This document shows, one piece after another, positions 10,418-23,055 of a DNA stretch of 64,000 nt. The stretch comes from Tetradesmus obliquus (Eukaryota; Chlorophyta; Chlorophyceae; Sphaeropleales; Scenedesmaceae): assembly GCA_030272155.1 (NCBI GenBank), contig CP126192.1:2948501-3012500 (forward strand). Reading direction: 5' to 3'. The stretch's first letter is position 1. Every line of letters begins with the position of its first letter. Both the position numbers and the translations under genes were made by a program. The notes under the pieces are model-generated. The model saw only the letters and a list, made by a program, of their open reading frames with translations. It made no database searches and had not been told where the DNA came from.

Positions 10418-13400
10418 ATGACTTCTGAGCCAACAACAGCTGACAGCGCCTCCGCACCTGCTGAGCTGCTGTCAAGCCATGCAACTGCAGAGCTGCAGCT
10501 GGCAGCCATAAGAACAACAGAGCAGCCAGCACCAAAGGCTCCAGCACTTGACCAGCCCGAACCTTCAACAAGCTTTGCAGAAGGGGTGCAGGGCACCCCA
10601 TGGCTCAGCGCAGAGTTGGTCAAAAATTGCCTGGTTGCAGCGAGTGCAGCTTATGAGTGCCTGCAGCCGCTTCATGCCTACACCAAGGTCAAAGAGAAGG
10701 TTTTGCACAGCTCAGGGCACAATCTAGACACCAAAACACTCCGGGTTGCACCCAGACGGCACCCAGAGCCCCTTGAGGCCCCTGAGATGTGCTGCATATA
10801 TGGCAAGAAGAAGCTGCTTGGTATGGAGCCGCACCTGCTGGTGGCCCTGCAGCCAGGCGAGAAGCAGCAGGGACAAAGCAGCAGCAGCAGCAATAGCAGC
10901 CCATGCAGCAGGGATGGGGCAATGGGTGCTGGGGTGTGGGCCAACGCAGACGGCCCATCAGCGGCCAATGTGTTTGGGCTGGGTGCGCAGACCATTATCA
11001 TTGCGTTTCCTGGCACACAGGACACAGAGGACATCATAACAGACATCAGGTAAGTGCCTGGTGATGAACGGGACTTGGTCAACCACTCATAAAAAAGGTC
11101 AAAGCGGATATCCTCAAACATGCGGATACAGCACAGTGTAACATGCTGCGAAGGGTCCATGCAAGCTGGCAAGCACCAGAAGGAGCTTATCCCTGCTGTC
11201 TTGCTTCTTTACCAAACCTTGCTGCAGGGCTGTGCAATTGTTGCCCTGCAAAGTGTTGACTCACTCCGTGCAGCAATCATCAGCAACCCAACTGCCATGT
11301 CATGCTGAGCTCTGTCCCTGCCTTCAACTTTGCCTGCCTGCAGAGTGACCATGGATGCCAAGCGCAGAGATGACGCTGCTCCTGGCCTGTTTGTGCCAAA
11401 CGGCTGGCACGGTGGCTTCATGAACTGCGTGCGCAAGGTGCCTCTGGAGGTGTTCAACCAGGTGGGCTTGCGCGCCACGCAAGTGGCAGCTATAACCACC
11501 AACCACCAGCTCAAGAGCCGCGTACAACAGCATAAATGCAGTTACAGTTGGCTGTGTATGCGGCGTGCTCAGAAGCCCTCTGAGATGGCAGCACTCATAA
11601 CCAGCCGTTGCATGGCCCCATTAATGTACTGCAACTTGTATTGGAGACATGTCCTGCAAGCTGCACTGCAGCTTGTACTGCAACCTGTATTGCAGCTTTG
11701 TCTGTTGCTTTACTGTCTTCGCTACCAGACCAGCATCAGCCCTGTGCAACACAACAGCTCAGCATAACATTCCTCGCCCTGACATGCTTTTCTAAGTGCA
11801 TGCTGTCTTGCCCGGTTCCTGCCATCATTTACGCCTGACTTATGCTTCTGCTTTTGCTGCCACCGCAATGCCGCTGCTTATGCTGAAGTTGCTGCTGCAA
11901 GGCCACACTCTGGTGTTCACAGGCCACTCCAAGGGTGCTGCTGTTGCCGGCATTGCTGCCACAGAGCTGCTGCTGACAGCACAAGCTGACGCCAACCGCT
12001 GTGCAAGCTTGGGCCTGGATGCGGCAGCGCTGGCGCGCAACATTCTGTATGTAGGGTTTGGAGCGCCGCCTTACGCAGACCCTGGCACAATCCTGCGGCA
12101 GCGCACCAAGTCCATGAGGGGCTACGAGGGCAACTTTGTGCACTTTGTGAACGATGACGACCCCGTGCCTCAGGTGGGCGCGCATGGCGCGTGAAGTGTA
12201 GTTGTCTTTTCAGGTTCAGGATACACAAAGCATCCCTGACGTATATTTACATGACGCCCAGCAGCAGCAAGATCTGAGTGCCTTGAAAACAACTGCTGCC
12301 AGGGCCTGCCGCATTAGCCAGCGGTCAACTTACCAGAATCGGTTGCTGTTCAGGTGGCACAGCCTTCAACGCTATGCCGTCAGTATGCAGGAAGAGCATG
12401 CAAATCTCTGTGACGTGCGGCAAAGGCACCCACCAGAATTATCTACAGCTGGTAGCAGTCCTGCTGCTAGTATCACTACATGCATCGCCGTGTTGCCACT
12501 GCATAGTGCATTTCACGGGTACTAATCAACAACCACCAGGTCAGCAGCTGGCAACCAAGGACTGACGGAAGTCTGTTATGTGCGTGTCTGCCCTGCAGGT
12601 GTTTGACCTTGGCCGCCGCCTGTGCAAGCTTGCTTGGGGAACGGTGAGCAAAGCCCGCCACCAGCAGCTGCTGCCAGCAACTGGCATGATGCAGCAGTCA
12701 CAGTAGAGTGTAGGCGGAATGCAGGCAGCCCCTAGCGCAACAGAGCAGCAAGGTCCTCAAAGGGGCAGGGCATCTGTCAACCCGTCTCATCCTTGAATGA
12801 GCACGGTGCACAACAGTGTTACTGTCTTGTTGTTCAACTGCGCACAGTGCTCCTTGCTGGCTTTACCCCACATGCAGTCCAATTCTGCGCAAAAGAGGGC
12901 AAGAGGGCAGCTCAAGCACTGATACATGTGTGCAATTGGTGGATAACTTGAGAATATGCAGGGAACGTTGATGTCTGTTTTGTTATGTGCAGGAGGAGAG
13001 AAAGGCAAGGCTTGATGACATATACCAAAGCATTAAGCTGAGGCTGTGCAGCGGTATCAGCGACATCGTCAAAAAGGTGTGTGGTTCCGCCGGCAGCTAA
13101 GGTTTTGAGTTTCCATGGTGGGGTTGGTTGCTGCAGTGGTTGAGTGCCAGCCCAAGACATGTGTGTGGTGCTAAATGCAGCTAAGCTACCTGCAGACGCT
13201 TGCCAGTGCTGCCAGATGCAGTTGTGCCACTGATACTGCAGCAAGACAGGCTGCAACGTTGCCTGCAGCTCAGCCCCATCGGATGTTACTGTTGGAAATT
13301 GCCTTGTATGGCTGTTGACTGTTAGCATCACACCTTGGTGTACTATGCTATTTTGCTGCTGCTGCTGCTGCAGGCTGTCTGTCTGGGTGCTAGTGCGATC

Positions 13401-16400
13401 AAACCGTGGGCGTTTGTTGTTATGGGGTCACTGCAACTGCTGCTGGATGTGGCTGAGAAGGGTATTGAGATGCTGGCACCGTCCATAGCTGAGAACACAA
13501 TACTGAGGTGAGTAATGCATCATCGTCCATCAGCAGGCTGATAAAACAGTCAGCTACAAACATAACAGAAGTCCGCAGCGTGAGTGTGGCACTACTACTA
13601 CTCACGCCACGCAAAGCTGATTTGGCGCCGCTGGTTGGTAATGCTGTTTCATGGTCAGCAGTTGGCATGACGTGCTGATGTACTGTTGCAGCAATGCGTG
13701 TGCAAAGACGCAGTACAACGTGCCCCACCAACATGACAAGAATCACACATATGTTGACTCTGCATGTGTGTTTGACTCTTGCCTGCTGCAGCTGCTGGGT
13801 GAGGCACGAGCCCAACAGAGATTTGCGGCTGGAGGAGTACTTCTTTGGGCGATTGCTGCACTGGCGCGGCAACCCAAACAGCGCAAAACACAGAGAAGCC
13901 ATCGCACACAGCGTCAGCAACAGCACAGCAAAAGGCATTGGCTACGTGCTGAAGCAGCTCAGGAAGGTCTGGGGCACTGCAGCAGACTTTCACATGCTTG
14001 AAAGCTACAGCTCATTAGTCGCTGAGGTGGCAGACACACTAGGTAGGGAGCGGCAGGCCCACCAGCAGCAGCCAGCATCGCCTGCTGCTGGCACTCCGCA
14101 GCTGCTGGCAATGATACCTGGCCGCGTGAGCCTGCTGACTGTCAGCCCTGTGCTGCATGGGGTGCAGCTGCAGTCGCTGCTGCCTGGCCGGATGATGGGG
14201 GCACCAAATGCTCCTGCTGTGATGGGCCACGAGTGGCTGGTGGAGCAGCATGGGATCAAGGTGGAGAAGCTTGGCAAAGCCAGCGTCAGCTGCTGTGGAT
14301 GCTTCGGCTGCTGCCGTGGCTACAGCATGACACTCACTATCACAAGTGAGTTGGGGCTGAGGTGTGGACGCCGCCAGCCAGCCCCTGTGTGTTCAAAAAA
14401 GACAGTTAGCAGTGCTACTACTGATAGCTGCGCAGCTACTTTGCACAGCTGTAGCAAGCCAAGGCAGCATCTGTATACAGCTATGTTTCTGCCCAGCGCT
14501 GGCCATGCACACCTCAGTACCTCAGCAAATAGGAGATGTAGCAATCTTTGATCATTGGACCCTCTAAGTGACGCAAAGCCAGGTGGACTACTGCTGCGTG
14601 CTTAGGAGCCCTACCTGACACTGCCAGTGGCAAGCAGTGCTGCTTCGATTCGCATGCAGTAGATGGCATCATGTTCCGCAGCATTTAATCTGCCAGTGCA
14701 AAAACGGCAACTATTGATTGGCTGGTGCGTGCAGGTGGCTCTCCTGCTGTATTGAGCACCCAGGGCTGTGCGCTGTGGTACGGCAAGGCCAAGGACCGCC
14801 ACATGCTGGAGTTCTTTGCAGACGTGTCAGTGGCAGATGCGCACTTTGCCAGCCCTGCAGCGCAGGCGGACTGGGTGCTGGGCGCGCCCTTCAGCAGCTC
14901 AACACGCTACAAGGTGGAGATCAAAGGCAAGGTGAGCACGTGCACGTATACTGCAACGGGGTTGCAAGCAACAACAGCTGACGGCCAGGATAGCCTTGTA
15001 GTGTTGGATGTGCCGCGCAATGGCCTGGACCCTTGACTTGCCAGCTGTTGTCCTTGCGCCAGTGCATCAGGCTCAGATTGCCACAGACTGCTGCAAGGCG
15101 CTGAGGAGTGGCGCTGATGCAGCACCCTATGGTCATACCAGCTGCTGTACCAGTGCTGGGGCTGCGTGCGTGCGCATCAGTACTGCAGAGGCTATACTTG
15201 TGCCGCGCTGTGGGGCCCACTGTTGCTCAGCACTGCAACAGCTGTGCTTGTTGTGAGTGTGTGCCGCTCAGCAGTTGAATGCAACAGCGCACAGTCACAT
15301 TCTGCTATCTCAAACAACACCCCGCACAGGTATCAGAGGGCTGGGTGAAAGACCACCTGGACACTGTCAGTGGCAAGCGCAGACCTCTGACAGCCAAAGA
15401 GGCCATGCTCAGCCTGGGTAAGATGGCGCGGCGTGGGAGCCACGAGCAACCAAAGCACTCATGGGCTGGCAAGGACGTCAGCATTAGCCTGTTCACAGCC
15501 TATGAGGTGTCTCCCAAGCCGCTGCAGACACAGTTCTTCATCAACGACGGCAGGGACCAGGCAAGTCAGGTTATGACGCAGAAGTCAGCCAGCGCAGAAC
15601 TGGATTAGTCGCTGACTTTTAAGCCAACAATATGGACGATGCTGCTGTTTTCGCCCATCTGCATTGCAAATGCCCATAGGCTGGGCACGTCACACAGCAC
15701 AGTCGGGGTGTGATGACATGGGAGGCTGGCATCTTCTGCTGCTGGTAACACAGGACTTTGATGCACTGGTTGGCCGGCACGCTGCTGGCAACAAACTGGT
15801 GGCCCAGAAGCAGCTGGAGGAGCGGAGCTCGTGCAACAGCCTGCCAGACAGCCTTGAAGAGCTGGCAGCCTTTCCCCAGCAACAGCTACACACCAGCCTT
15901 GCAAGAGCTTTCAAAGAAGTCCTGCTGTCAGGCGCTGCTGTGAGCAGCGGCACTGACACCAACAACTTGCTGCTGGAGTCGCGCAAGTAAGCATGGTCTG
16001 CTTGCTGCGCAATCTGGGCTTGGTGCTGGCGTGGCATCATGCAGTACCATGCAGCCCAGCTGTAGCTGCACATGCACAGTCTGCGTGAACAGTTTGGATG
16101 CTTTGGTGCTGGAACCATCGATGATCCTTCACGCACTGCATCATGTTTGCATCTGCAAGCAGCAACATGTTCAAAAGGTTGGCAAAAAAACATGCAGTTC
16201 ATGCTCAGGTGGCCACTGAATCACGTGGCTTGTGCTGTTTGCCTCTTTGCAGGAGCCTCATGTGTAGCTTGGCAGCTGCCCCGCCAACGGTTGAGCACAT
16301 GTGGGTGCTTGATGCAGCACGGCGCGAGGTTGCTGCACAGCAGCAGCTGGATGCGCTGATTGCAGCCGCTGCTGGCAATCTGCCAAAGTTTCTGCAGCCG

Positions 16401-18794
16401 CTGGCAGCCGAGGAGTTTGCAGGACTGACGCAGCTTGAATGGCAGCTGAGCTTTGTGAGCAAGGATGACTTTGGTGAGTCGTCTATGCAGGAGCTGCTGC
16501 TGCTGCCATCCACCCTCTGCATATTGTACTCACTAGCACTGTTGCTTGCTCCTGCTTGATGTTGGCGACAGGTGCACTATCGTCACCACTTGATAAACAG
16601 CATGACATGAAGATGGCCTGCGGCTGATTAGCTGATCAGCTGTACATGCCAAGCATCTCTTGGCGCTTGCCGTCGTGCTGTAGTGCTTCTGCATACAGCT
16701 GTGCTGTCATCTTGCAGCAGGAGCCATACAATACAGCTGGTTTATACACGGACCAGCGTTCTGTGCAACTGGGATCCTTGCATGCGCAGGTGACCTCATA
16801 AAACCCAGTGCACAGGATGCAGGCTGCTGCTCATGTTGGGCACCGCGCGAGCCTTCCGGTGCAATCCCAGCTGTGCTGCTTAGAATCAACGAGAAAGACT
16901 ACAAAGAGCTCCTGCTTGTGGCCAACAGCATGGTGCGCGTGGGTGTTGTGGCACCGGCCGGAGCAGTACAATTGCACAGTGTAAAGCAGCTGCTGAACAC
17001 AATGTTCAACGGGGCTGTTGGCAACTTGGTCATTGACTATTTCAGCAAGGCAGGAGCATCAGGTCAAGCAGCAAGCACGAACTGCCCGCCTGATGTGTGC
17101 ATTGTGCGGCTGACCCCCAAGCTGCACCCAGAGAGCATTGCGGAGTGGCTGCCAGGCTTGATGGCGCATGCAAGCAAGCCCCATGGTGCTGCACTGGAGC
17201 TTGTGGTGTTTAGAGACGATGCTGCATTCAAGACGTACAAGCAGCAGCTGGTGGACGTGCTCAATGCGCTGCTGGTGGTGGTAGATGCAAGGTGAGGCGA
17301 ACACTTGTGGCTGGCATGCTTCGCTTGTTCAGGTGGGCAGCTGTTTACATCAGCTGAGGTCATGCAGGCCGCCTGCGAAGATCAGGCCAAAAATCCCCTG
17401 CAGTGCCTTGTTTGACCCAGCCGCATGCCTGGCAAAAGCAGTCAAGAGCTGGCATACAACCGCTGGCAACGCACCATGTGACATCAATGGCATTGAATTG
17501 CAACTGCTGACACAGCGCCCTCTGTGCATGCATCTCGTGCAGTGACCTGAGCGCCGTGCAGCACAGCAGCAAGGTATCAGATGATGGCCGCTTTTCGGCC
17601 TGGTGGGCTGCCATGCACATGGCTGATGATGCGCTGAAGCTGATGGAGGGCAGGGGCGCTGCTGCTGCCAAGAGCAGCGTAAGGGTGGCCTGCGTGAACG
17701 TGAGTTTGCAGCAGGTGCATGCAGGGCTTCATCAAACGCGGGTACTGTGCCATCACGGCCATTAGCATGACCGGCAGCCACAGAGTGTTTAATGTGAGGC
17801 AAGCCGGGGCACTTTGAATTGAGTTTGTGCTGTTCAAGCCGCACCAGCGCATCCATACTATCAAAGGCTGACGCTCTACCTCAGGGCTCTGCATCATCAG
17901 CCTGGTGGCTCGTTGCCAGCACCTGCCAACCATGCTTGTCACCTGGTGCATGCACACCGCAAATTGGCTTTGTTGAGCTTGGCCAGCTTCTATGTGCTAA
18001 ACCTCTTTGCCTCTCATCTCCTGCTCATGAATCTGCAGATTGAGCGGGAGGTCCTACGCTGTGTGCAGGCTGCTAGCAGGTCCTCAGCAGATGGTACTGC
18101 AAAAGGTCCTCCCCTGCCTGATGATCTTGCCTTGCTCAGCAGTGCAACCCGCACCGCTAGCAGCAGCCTGGTGCGTTGGCTCTTCTGGATGCGCTTTGTC
18201 AAGCAGGACGTGTACGAGCCTAATGACAGGCCAGTCCTGCAGGTGCCACCTAGCTGCTGCTTGGCAGTTGCAGACTGGCACACGGCATTAACAGCAACAG
18301 CAGCAGCAGACGGCAATGTGGCGGCAGTGTCTCCTGGGACCATCAAGGCCATACCAGCAGCAGCAGCAGCAACAATTGAGTTGACAGGCCAGCTGGCCAT
18401 GGCACCACACATTCCAGCGCACATAGCAGGTTTTCTGCGCAGTGCCACTCTTGACAACTACACAGAGAAGCTGCTCGGCCTGCCGGCAGGTGCAGCTGCA
18501 CAGGTGATCACCACTGCCAACAGCCACCTGCTGCGCATGGAGGGTCAGCAGCAGCTTGGGGACTGGCTGAAGGGATTGTGCGTTGAAGACCTGGCTTGCA
18601 GCCTGCTGGAGGGTGTGGCAGCTGGGTCTGTTGATATGAAGAACCAGAAGAGCGCTTTCAGCAGGGCGGCAGAGCTGGCAGCCCAGAGCAGCACTGCAGA
18701 GCTGTATGCAGCAATGGTGCGGCTGCCTGCTAAGCAGGCTGCAGCGGCAGCAGGGAAGGGGTGGCTTCAACTGCTTACTGTGCACCGTTTATAG
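10418..18794 (+). CDS. Large protein with N-terminal class-3 lipase domain
   Basis: Fourteen exons keep phase throughout: 10418-11049, 11344-11461, 11889-12173, 12599-12643, 12993-13076, 13374-13507, 13792-14345, 14735-14931, 15330-15560, 15754-15986, 16253-16473, 16790-17291, 17543-17699, 18039-18794. Total 4,149 nt, 1,382 residues. Residues about 190-350 form a class-3 (alpha/beta) lipase: the strand TIIIAFPGTQD, the lid-region block WHGGFMNC, then TGHSKG with the nucleophile Ser264 and VNDDDPVP, where Asp341 is a likely acid. A catalytic His is not pinned down. Residue 265 is Lys where most relatives have Leu. The remaining ~1,000 residues show no domain I recognise; they include a CCGCFGCC cluster near the end of exon 7 and an Ala-rich C-terminal exon. 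No clear signal peptide is seen, so cytosolic or membrane-surface action on acyl lipids is inferred. Intron 9 has a GC donor. The exon 3 start and exon 13 end are the least certain borders. Confidence 0.8.
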
Positions 18795-21700
18795 CGGTGC
18801 ACAGAGCACGTGATTGCAGAGCAGCAGGTTCAGCTGCAAGAAATGCAACAGGCGTCATTAGGATTGACAGCAGATCATGCGATTGCCGCAGTTGTACATG
18901 CATTGCCAACTCGGAACAATTGCAGCGACTGCTAACACAAGTGGCCGCAGTGCATGTGTAGGAGATGTGCAGGGGTGAAATTGCTTGATGAATGTTTGAA
19001 AGCTGGTGCAGGATTTAACCAATGCTCATGCAGAGAATTACACTTGATCTTGATACAAGTCACCCGACTTTCAAGAGCCAGCACAAGCAGTTCTTCTCAA
19101 GTGTCAGCTTGCGCAAGCGGAAATTTCCGCTCCATATGGGGCGCGGTTGCCGATGCCGATGACAAGGTATGGCTTACAAGAAGACTATTATTATTAGTGA
19201 CTTGTGCTCTGGCACTCCCTGATCACTGCTCATAGTCTGAGTTGCAAGCATCGATGTCCCTGATATCAGGAAGAGCTTCTACATGGCGATGTGGCTGATG
19301 CACCCAGGCCACTACATGCACAGTGCGTTAGGCTGTAAATACCGCTTTGAATGTCATTTTGACAGGCACAAATGTGCATGCTTTGATTATGTCATAAGCA
19401 AGGTTTTAGGGGCCATTTGATGCATGTAAGTGCTGTAAGCTCTTTCAGTACCCTTGATGTTGGCAGCAACTTTGTTTGTCTGTTCCTTTCCATTGCGACA
19501 AGTGACAAGCCCTTATTATGTGTGCGCTGTCACACAGTGTGCGCATGAGTTGCCAACAGCAGCCTGCTGGAATGGCAACATGAACGCAACTGGCAGCACA
19601 GTGACGGCATCTGCTCTCATGTAATTGTGATGAAGTTACATATGGCGTTCGTGCTAGACACTATCCCGCGAGTGAGACCTCAAACTGCAAATGTGTGTTT
19701 GCATGCAGTGGCACACACCAGTCGGTACTCCGCAGAATTGGGTGTCACACAATTTCAAAAAGGCGCAAGCAGGCACACACCACACGACAATGATGCATAA
19801 GTACGGGCCGCACTCCCACGCAAAGGTGGGCATCAGCAATGTGCATCAAGTGCACAATAAAGGTGAGCGTCATCATGCTGGCTGATCAGCCAGTCACTGT
19901 TGTTGCTGAGCTGCCATGCCAGCATGTCTTGAAGAACCTCAAACACATACACCATCAGACAAATGGAGACATCGACTGTACCAATACTCTATGTTCAATT
20001 GGTATCGTTGTAGATCCAGCAGCCTGGCGCCATGCTACTGGCATCTTCTACAGTTAGCATGCCGTTGCAGAGCTTCAGTAGTGATCAAGCCGGTCAAACT
20101 TATCGCCACGCTTGGTGTGGTTGCCACCCCTGTCAGCAGGGCCAGGCGTACGGGGGTCTGTCTTCTTCAAGCCATCCCTTTCTGGGTTCCAGGAATAACC
20201 AGGATGGCTGTTACCCCTTATCTCCCCGTCAGCCCCCCACTCCTTGCCAGTCATGTCAGTGCCGGGCTTGCAGTAATTACTGCTTATAAGGCGCCTGCAA
20301 CAATTGTTTAGGCAGCATTGGTGGTGAATGCGGACTCGAGTGCCAATGTTACTCTATGCTATGTATGCTGCTTGATGCACCCACGTCACACGTGAGTTAC
20401 GCTGCTGGGGGCTCACATGTGTACAGTTGATGACACCTGGATGAACCTTGCCACATATATGCACCACCGGGCCCAGTGAACATGGCAATGACATATCAGC
20501 TGTCTTCTGTACAGCATGTGAACAGGGCTCGTATCAAGCCTGCAGGCTTGCGGCTGCCAGTGCCTCTGATGCAGTCAATTTCATGGGACCACATGCAATG
20601 TTCAAGGACGGGCGATACTTCAGCAACAAGCCAAGAAGGGCAGCCCAAGCTGCACTGTATGCCTTGCAACTTCTCAAAAGAACTAATGTGTCATGAGTGT
20701 TGCTTGATAGGACCGCCTTGCATTCAAAGCGTGACTTACGTAAGATGACATCGTGAAGCCTGAGTGTTCCACTGAGAGCACCCTGTTATCACCCGTTTGG
20801 CGAGGATTTGAATCCTCAAGAATATTCTTGAGCAGCCTGCGAGGCAAACAAGCAACCGATGAGTCCACGTTTTGGTACAGTCTCGCTGGATGCACATGTA
20901 CACTCCCAAACAATCTCACATACTGTACTGTGATGCGACACCATGATGAACATAATGTATAGTGCCTGGCTAAAAATGGTCAGCCTGTCACAATAGAAGC
21001 AAACACTCTAAACTGCACAAACTTTACCTGCCTGCTGTCGTTGAGCTGCACCCAATACTGTGTGCTTGTTCTCGGCCTTGTAAATGTGTCAACAGTTGAA
21101 GGCACCTGATACTCGCTGCCAAAGGTCATGGCCTGGTCACCAGTGGTGTGAATTCACTTCGAAGTAGACTTAAGCTTAGGGGAGATAAGGCTTAGGGGAG
21201 ACGAAGGCTCAGATGTAGGCAAATTACAGTTGAAGACTGAGACAAGGACTTATATGGTCCATTCAGGAGTCGGCTGGAGCCGAGATTATGCCCGAAGCCG
21301 CCATGAGAAGCTTCGCGCCATGCGAGTCGACCAACATCCGACGTCGGATTAGTCGCCCCGGAGCATTTGTCACTTCCGGGGCCTGTGATCATACTGGTAA
21401 AAGGAACACATTATGAACACATGGACATGCAAAGCATTCAGCAGCATACAGGCACTGTCATGCGCATACCGGACAGGCAGTGCTCAGGTCGACCGCTGCA
21501 GAGGTAACCTGAAACTGTCGAGTTGTCTAGGGGAATACGGGCCAAAGCAACACGGATTTCCAACACTCGCTGCATCACAGGTCAGCTAGACCGAACCCGC
21601 ATATCAACTCTGCGCAACGAGGGCAAACGAAACGCGAGGCAAGCACTTGAACTGGGATTCCCACTGCATATTCAAGGGGTACAACGTGCAAGCAGGTCAA

Positions 21701-23055
21701 TCATTGCAAGTATAATGCAGCATAATGAGTACTCACATGGCTAGAAGTGGTCCCCCCAAAAGGCCACCATGGCTGCTGAACCTCAGATTGCACTGGACCC
21801 GTCGAAGGTAGTACGCACGAGTGCCTCAGAAGGGCTATGACTGTGCTGTCATGTGGACACCAAGCTACACTGTTTTTGCATCAAGGCACTTGCAGAAGAT
21901 GTGTCTTGAGGTATACCTTTATGAGGCAACAACCAAACCTGGCATCAGACGGCTGCTGCTGCAGCACCACCAGCGACTTGAAGACTGCTGTTGCAATCGC
22001 CGTGTTGCAACAAGACGAGGTTTGAACCACGTTGAAAATGTAGAGCAACGCCGTGGGCAGCATGCCTGACCCACCTGAAGAAAGCTGACCCACCTGAAGA
22101 AAGCTGACCCACCTGAAGAAAGCTGACCCACCTGAAGACAGCTGACCCACCTGAAGAAAGCTGACCCACCTGAAGACAGCTGGCACAACAACCATGGCAC
22201 CTCCGCATGCGACGCTGACAAAACTGTGTGTGGTAGAGGGTGCTGGCGAGACAGAGGTGCTTTTAAATGATGCATGCAGCGTGCCAGCATGACGAAGAAA
22301 ACGTCAACATCACGAAGCAGCATCGGCAAAGGTGATGCATGCGAGCAAAGCACAAGGTAGCTGACGCCTCTGGCAGGCACGGGCATGGATGCACAAGCCT
22401 TCATGCCAATACAGCACAGGCAACACCTGAAAGTCAAACATGCTGCGCCAAGCTGCCGTATCTTGAACCTGTTTTGCACTCTGCGAAATCAGGTGTTACG
22501 CAGAGCAAGCCTTTAACAAAAAGTCACAACGCAACAAACGTTGCGCGTCAGGACATGCAGTGGTAGCCACCTGCGCTACACAGGCGCACCTTCACTGGCA
22601 GGTCTCAGCGTTGTACGGCCACAAATAGCACCTGCTGTAGATAACCTGCTAGACACGCACCGTCCCTGCATGGTGCTGCTCATACCGTTGCTTTGCAGCG
22701 CGCACACAGCTGTACAGCCATACATCAAACAGTTTCTGCAAACACTGGCAAGCATTTCACAAGCCCACACAGTGAGCCAGCTGCATCCATGCCTGCCAGC
22801 ACTCCCCTCAGCCTCTGCAAGTCACAATGCATACCACGCACCTCCTCGCCACTGCACCACACAGTGCGCTGCTGCACTGCACTAGGTGCCACTGCACCAA
22901 CACGCTGCGGACCCTCAGCAGTGGCACGCACATCCCTCACAGCAATCCAACTGCTGCATGCGCACACGTGCACGCAAAAGAAACATGCGGCATCCTGCGT
23001 CTAGGGGTGTGTCCCACGCGTCACTCGCAGCACCTGTTAAACACAACAAACAGCC
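18795..23055. other. Gene-poor 4.3-kb stretch
   Basis: TGTAA at 19334-19338 and 19434-19438 may serve the lipase gene. Beyond it, open frames are short and without recognisable domains. Around 21166-21200 a short direct repeat (GCTTAGGGGAGA) occurs twice, followed by a palindromic CCGACGTCGG near 21340. Coding-like fragments appear at 21771-21809 and about 21969-22021 but do not join into a gene. A 19-bp minisatellite is at 22066-22179. The composition is less CAG-rich than the genes, so an old mobile element is possible, but I find no terminal repeats or transposase. Confidence 0.4.
22066..22179. repeat. 19-bp minisatellite, six units
   Basis: Six head-to-tail copies of CTGACCCACCTGAAGAAAG. 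Units 4 and 6 carry one A-to-C change near the end. Since 19 is not a multiple of three, it is not a protein repeat. On the minus strand each unit reads CTTTCTTCAG followed by GTGGGT. Confidence 0.95.

Noticed and set aside
20800-20840. tRNA-like T-arm (GAGGATTTGAATCCTC)
   Set aside because: The loop length is wrong on both strands, and no acceptor, D or anticodon arm can be drawn around it.
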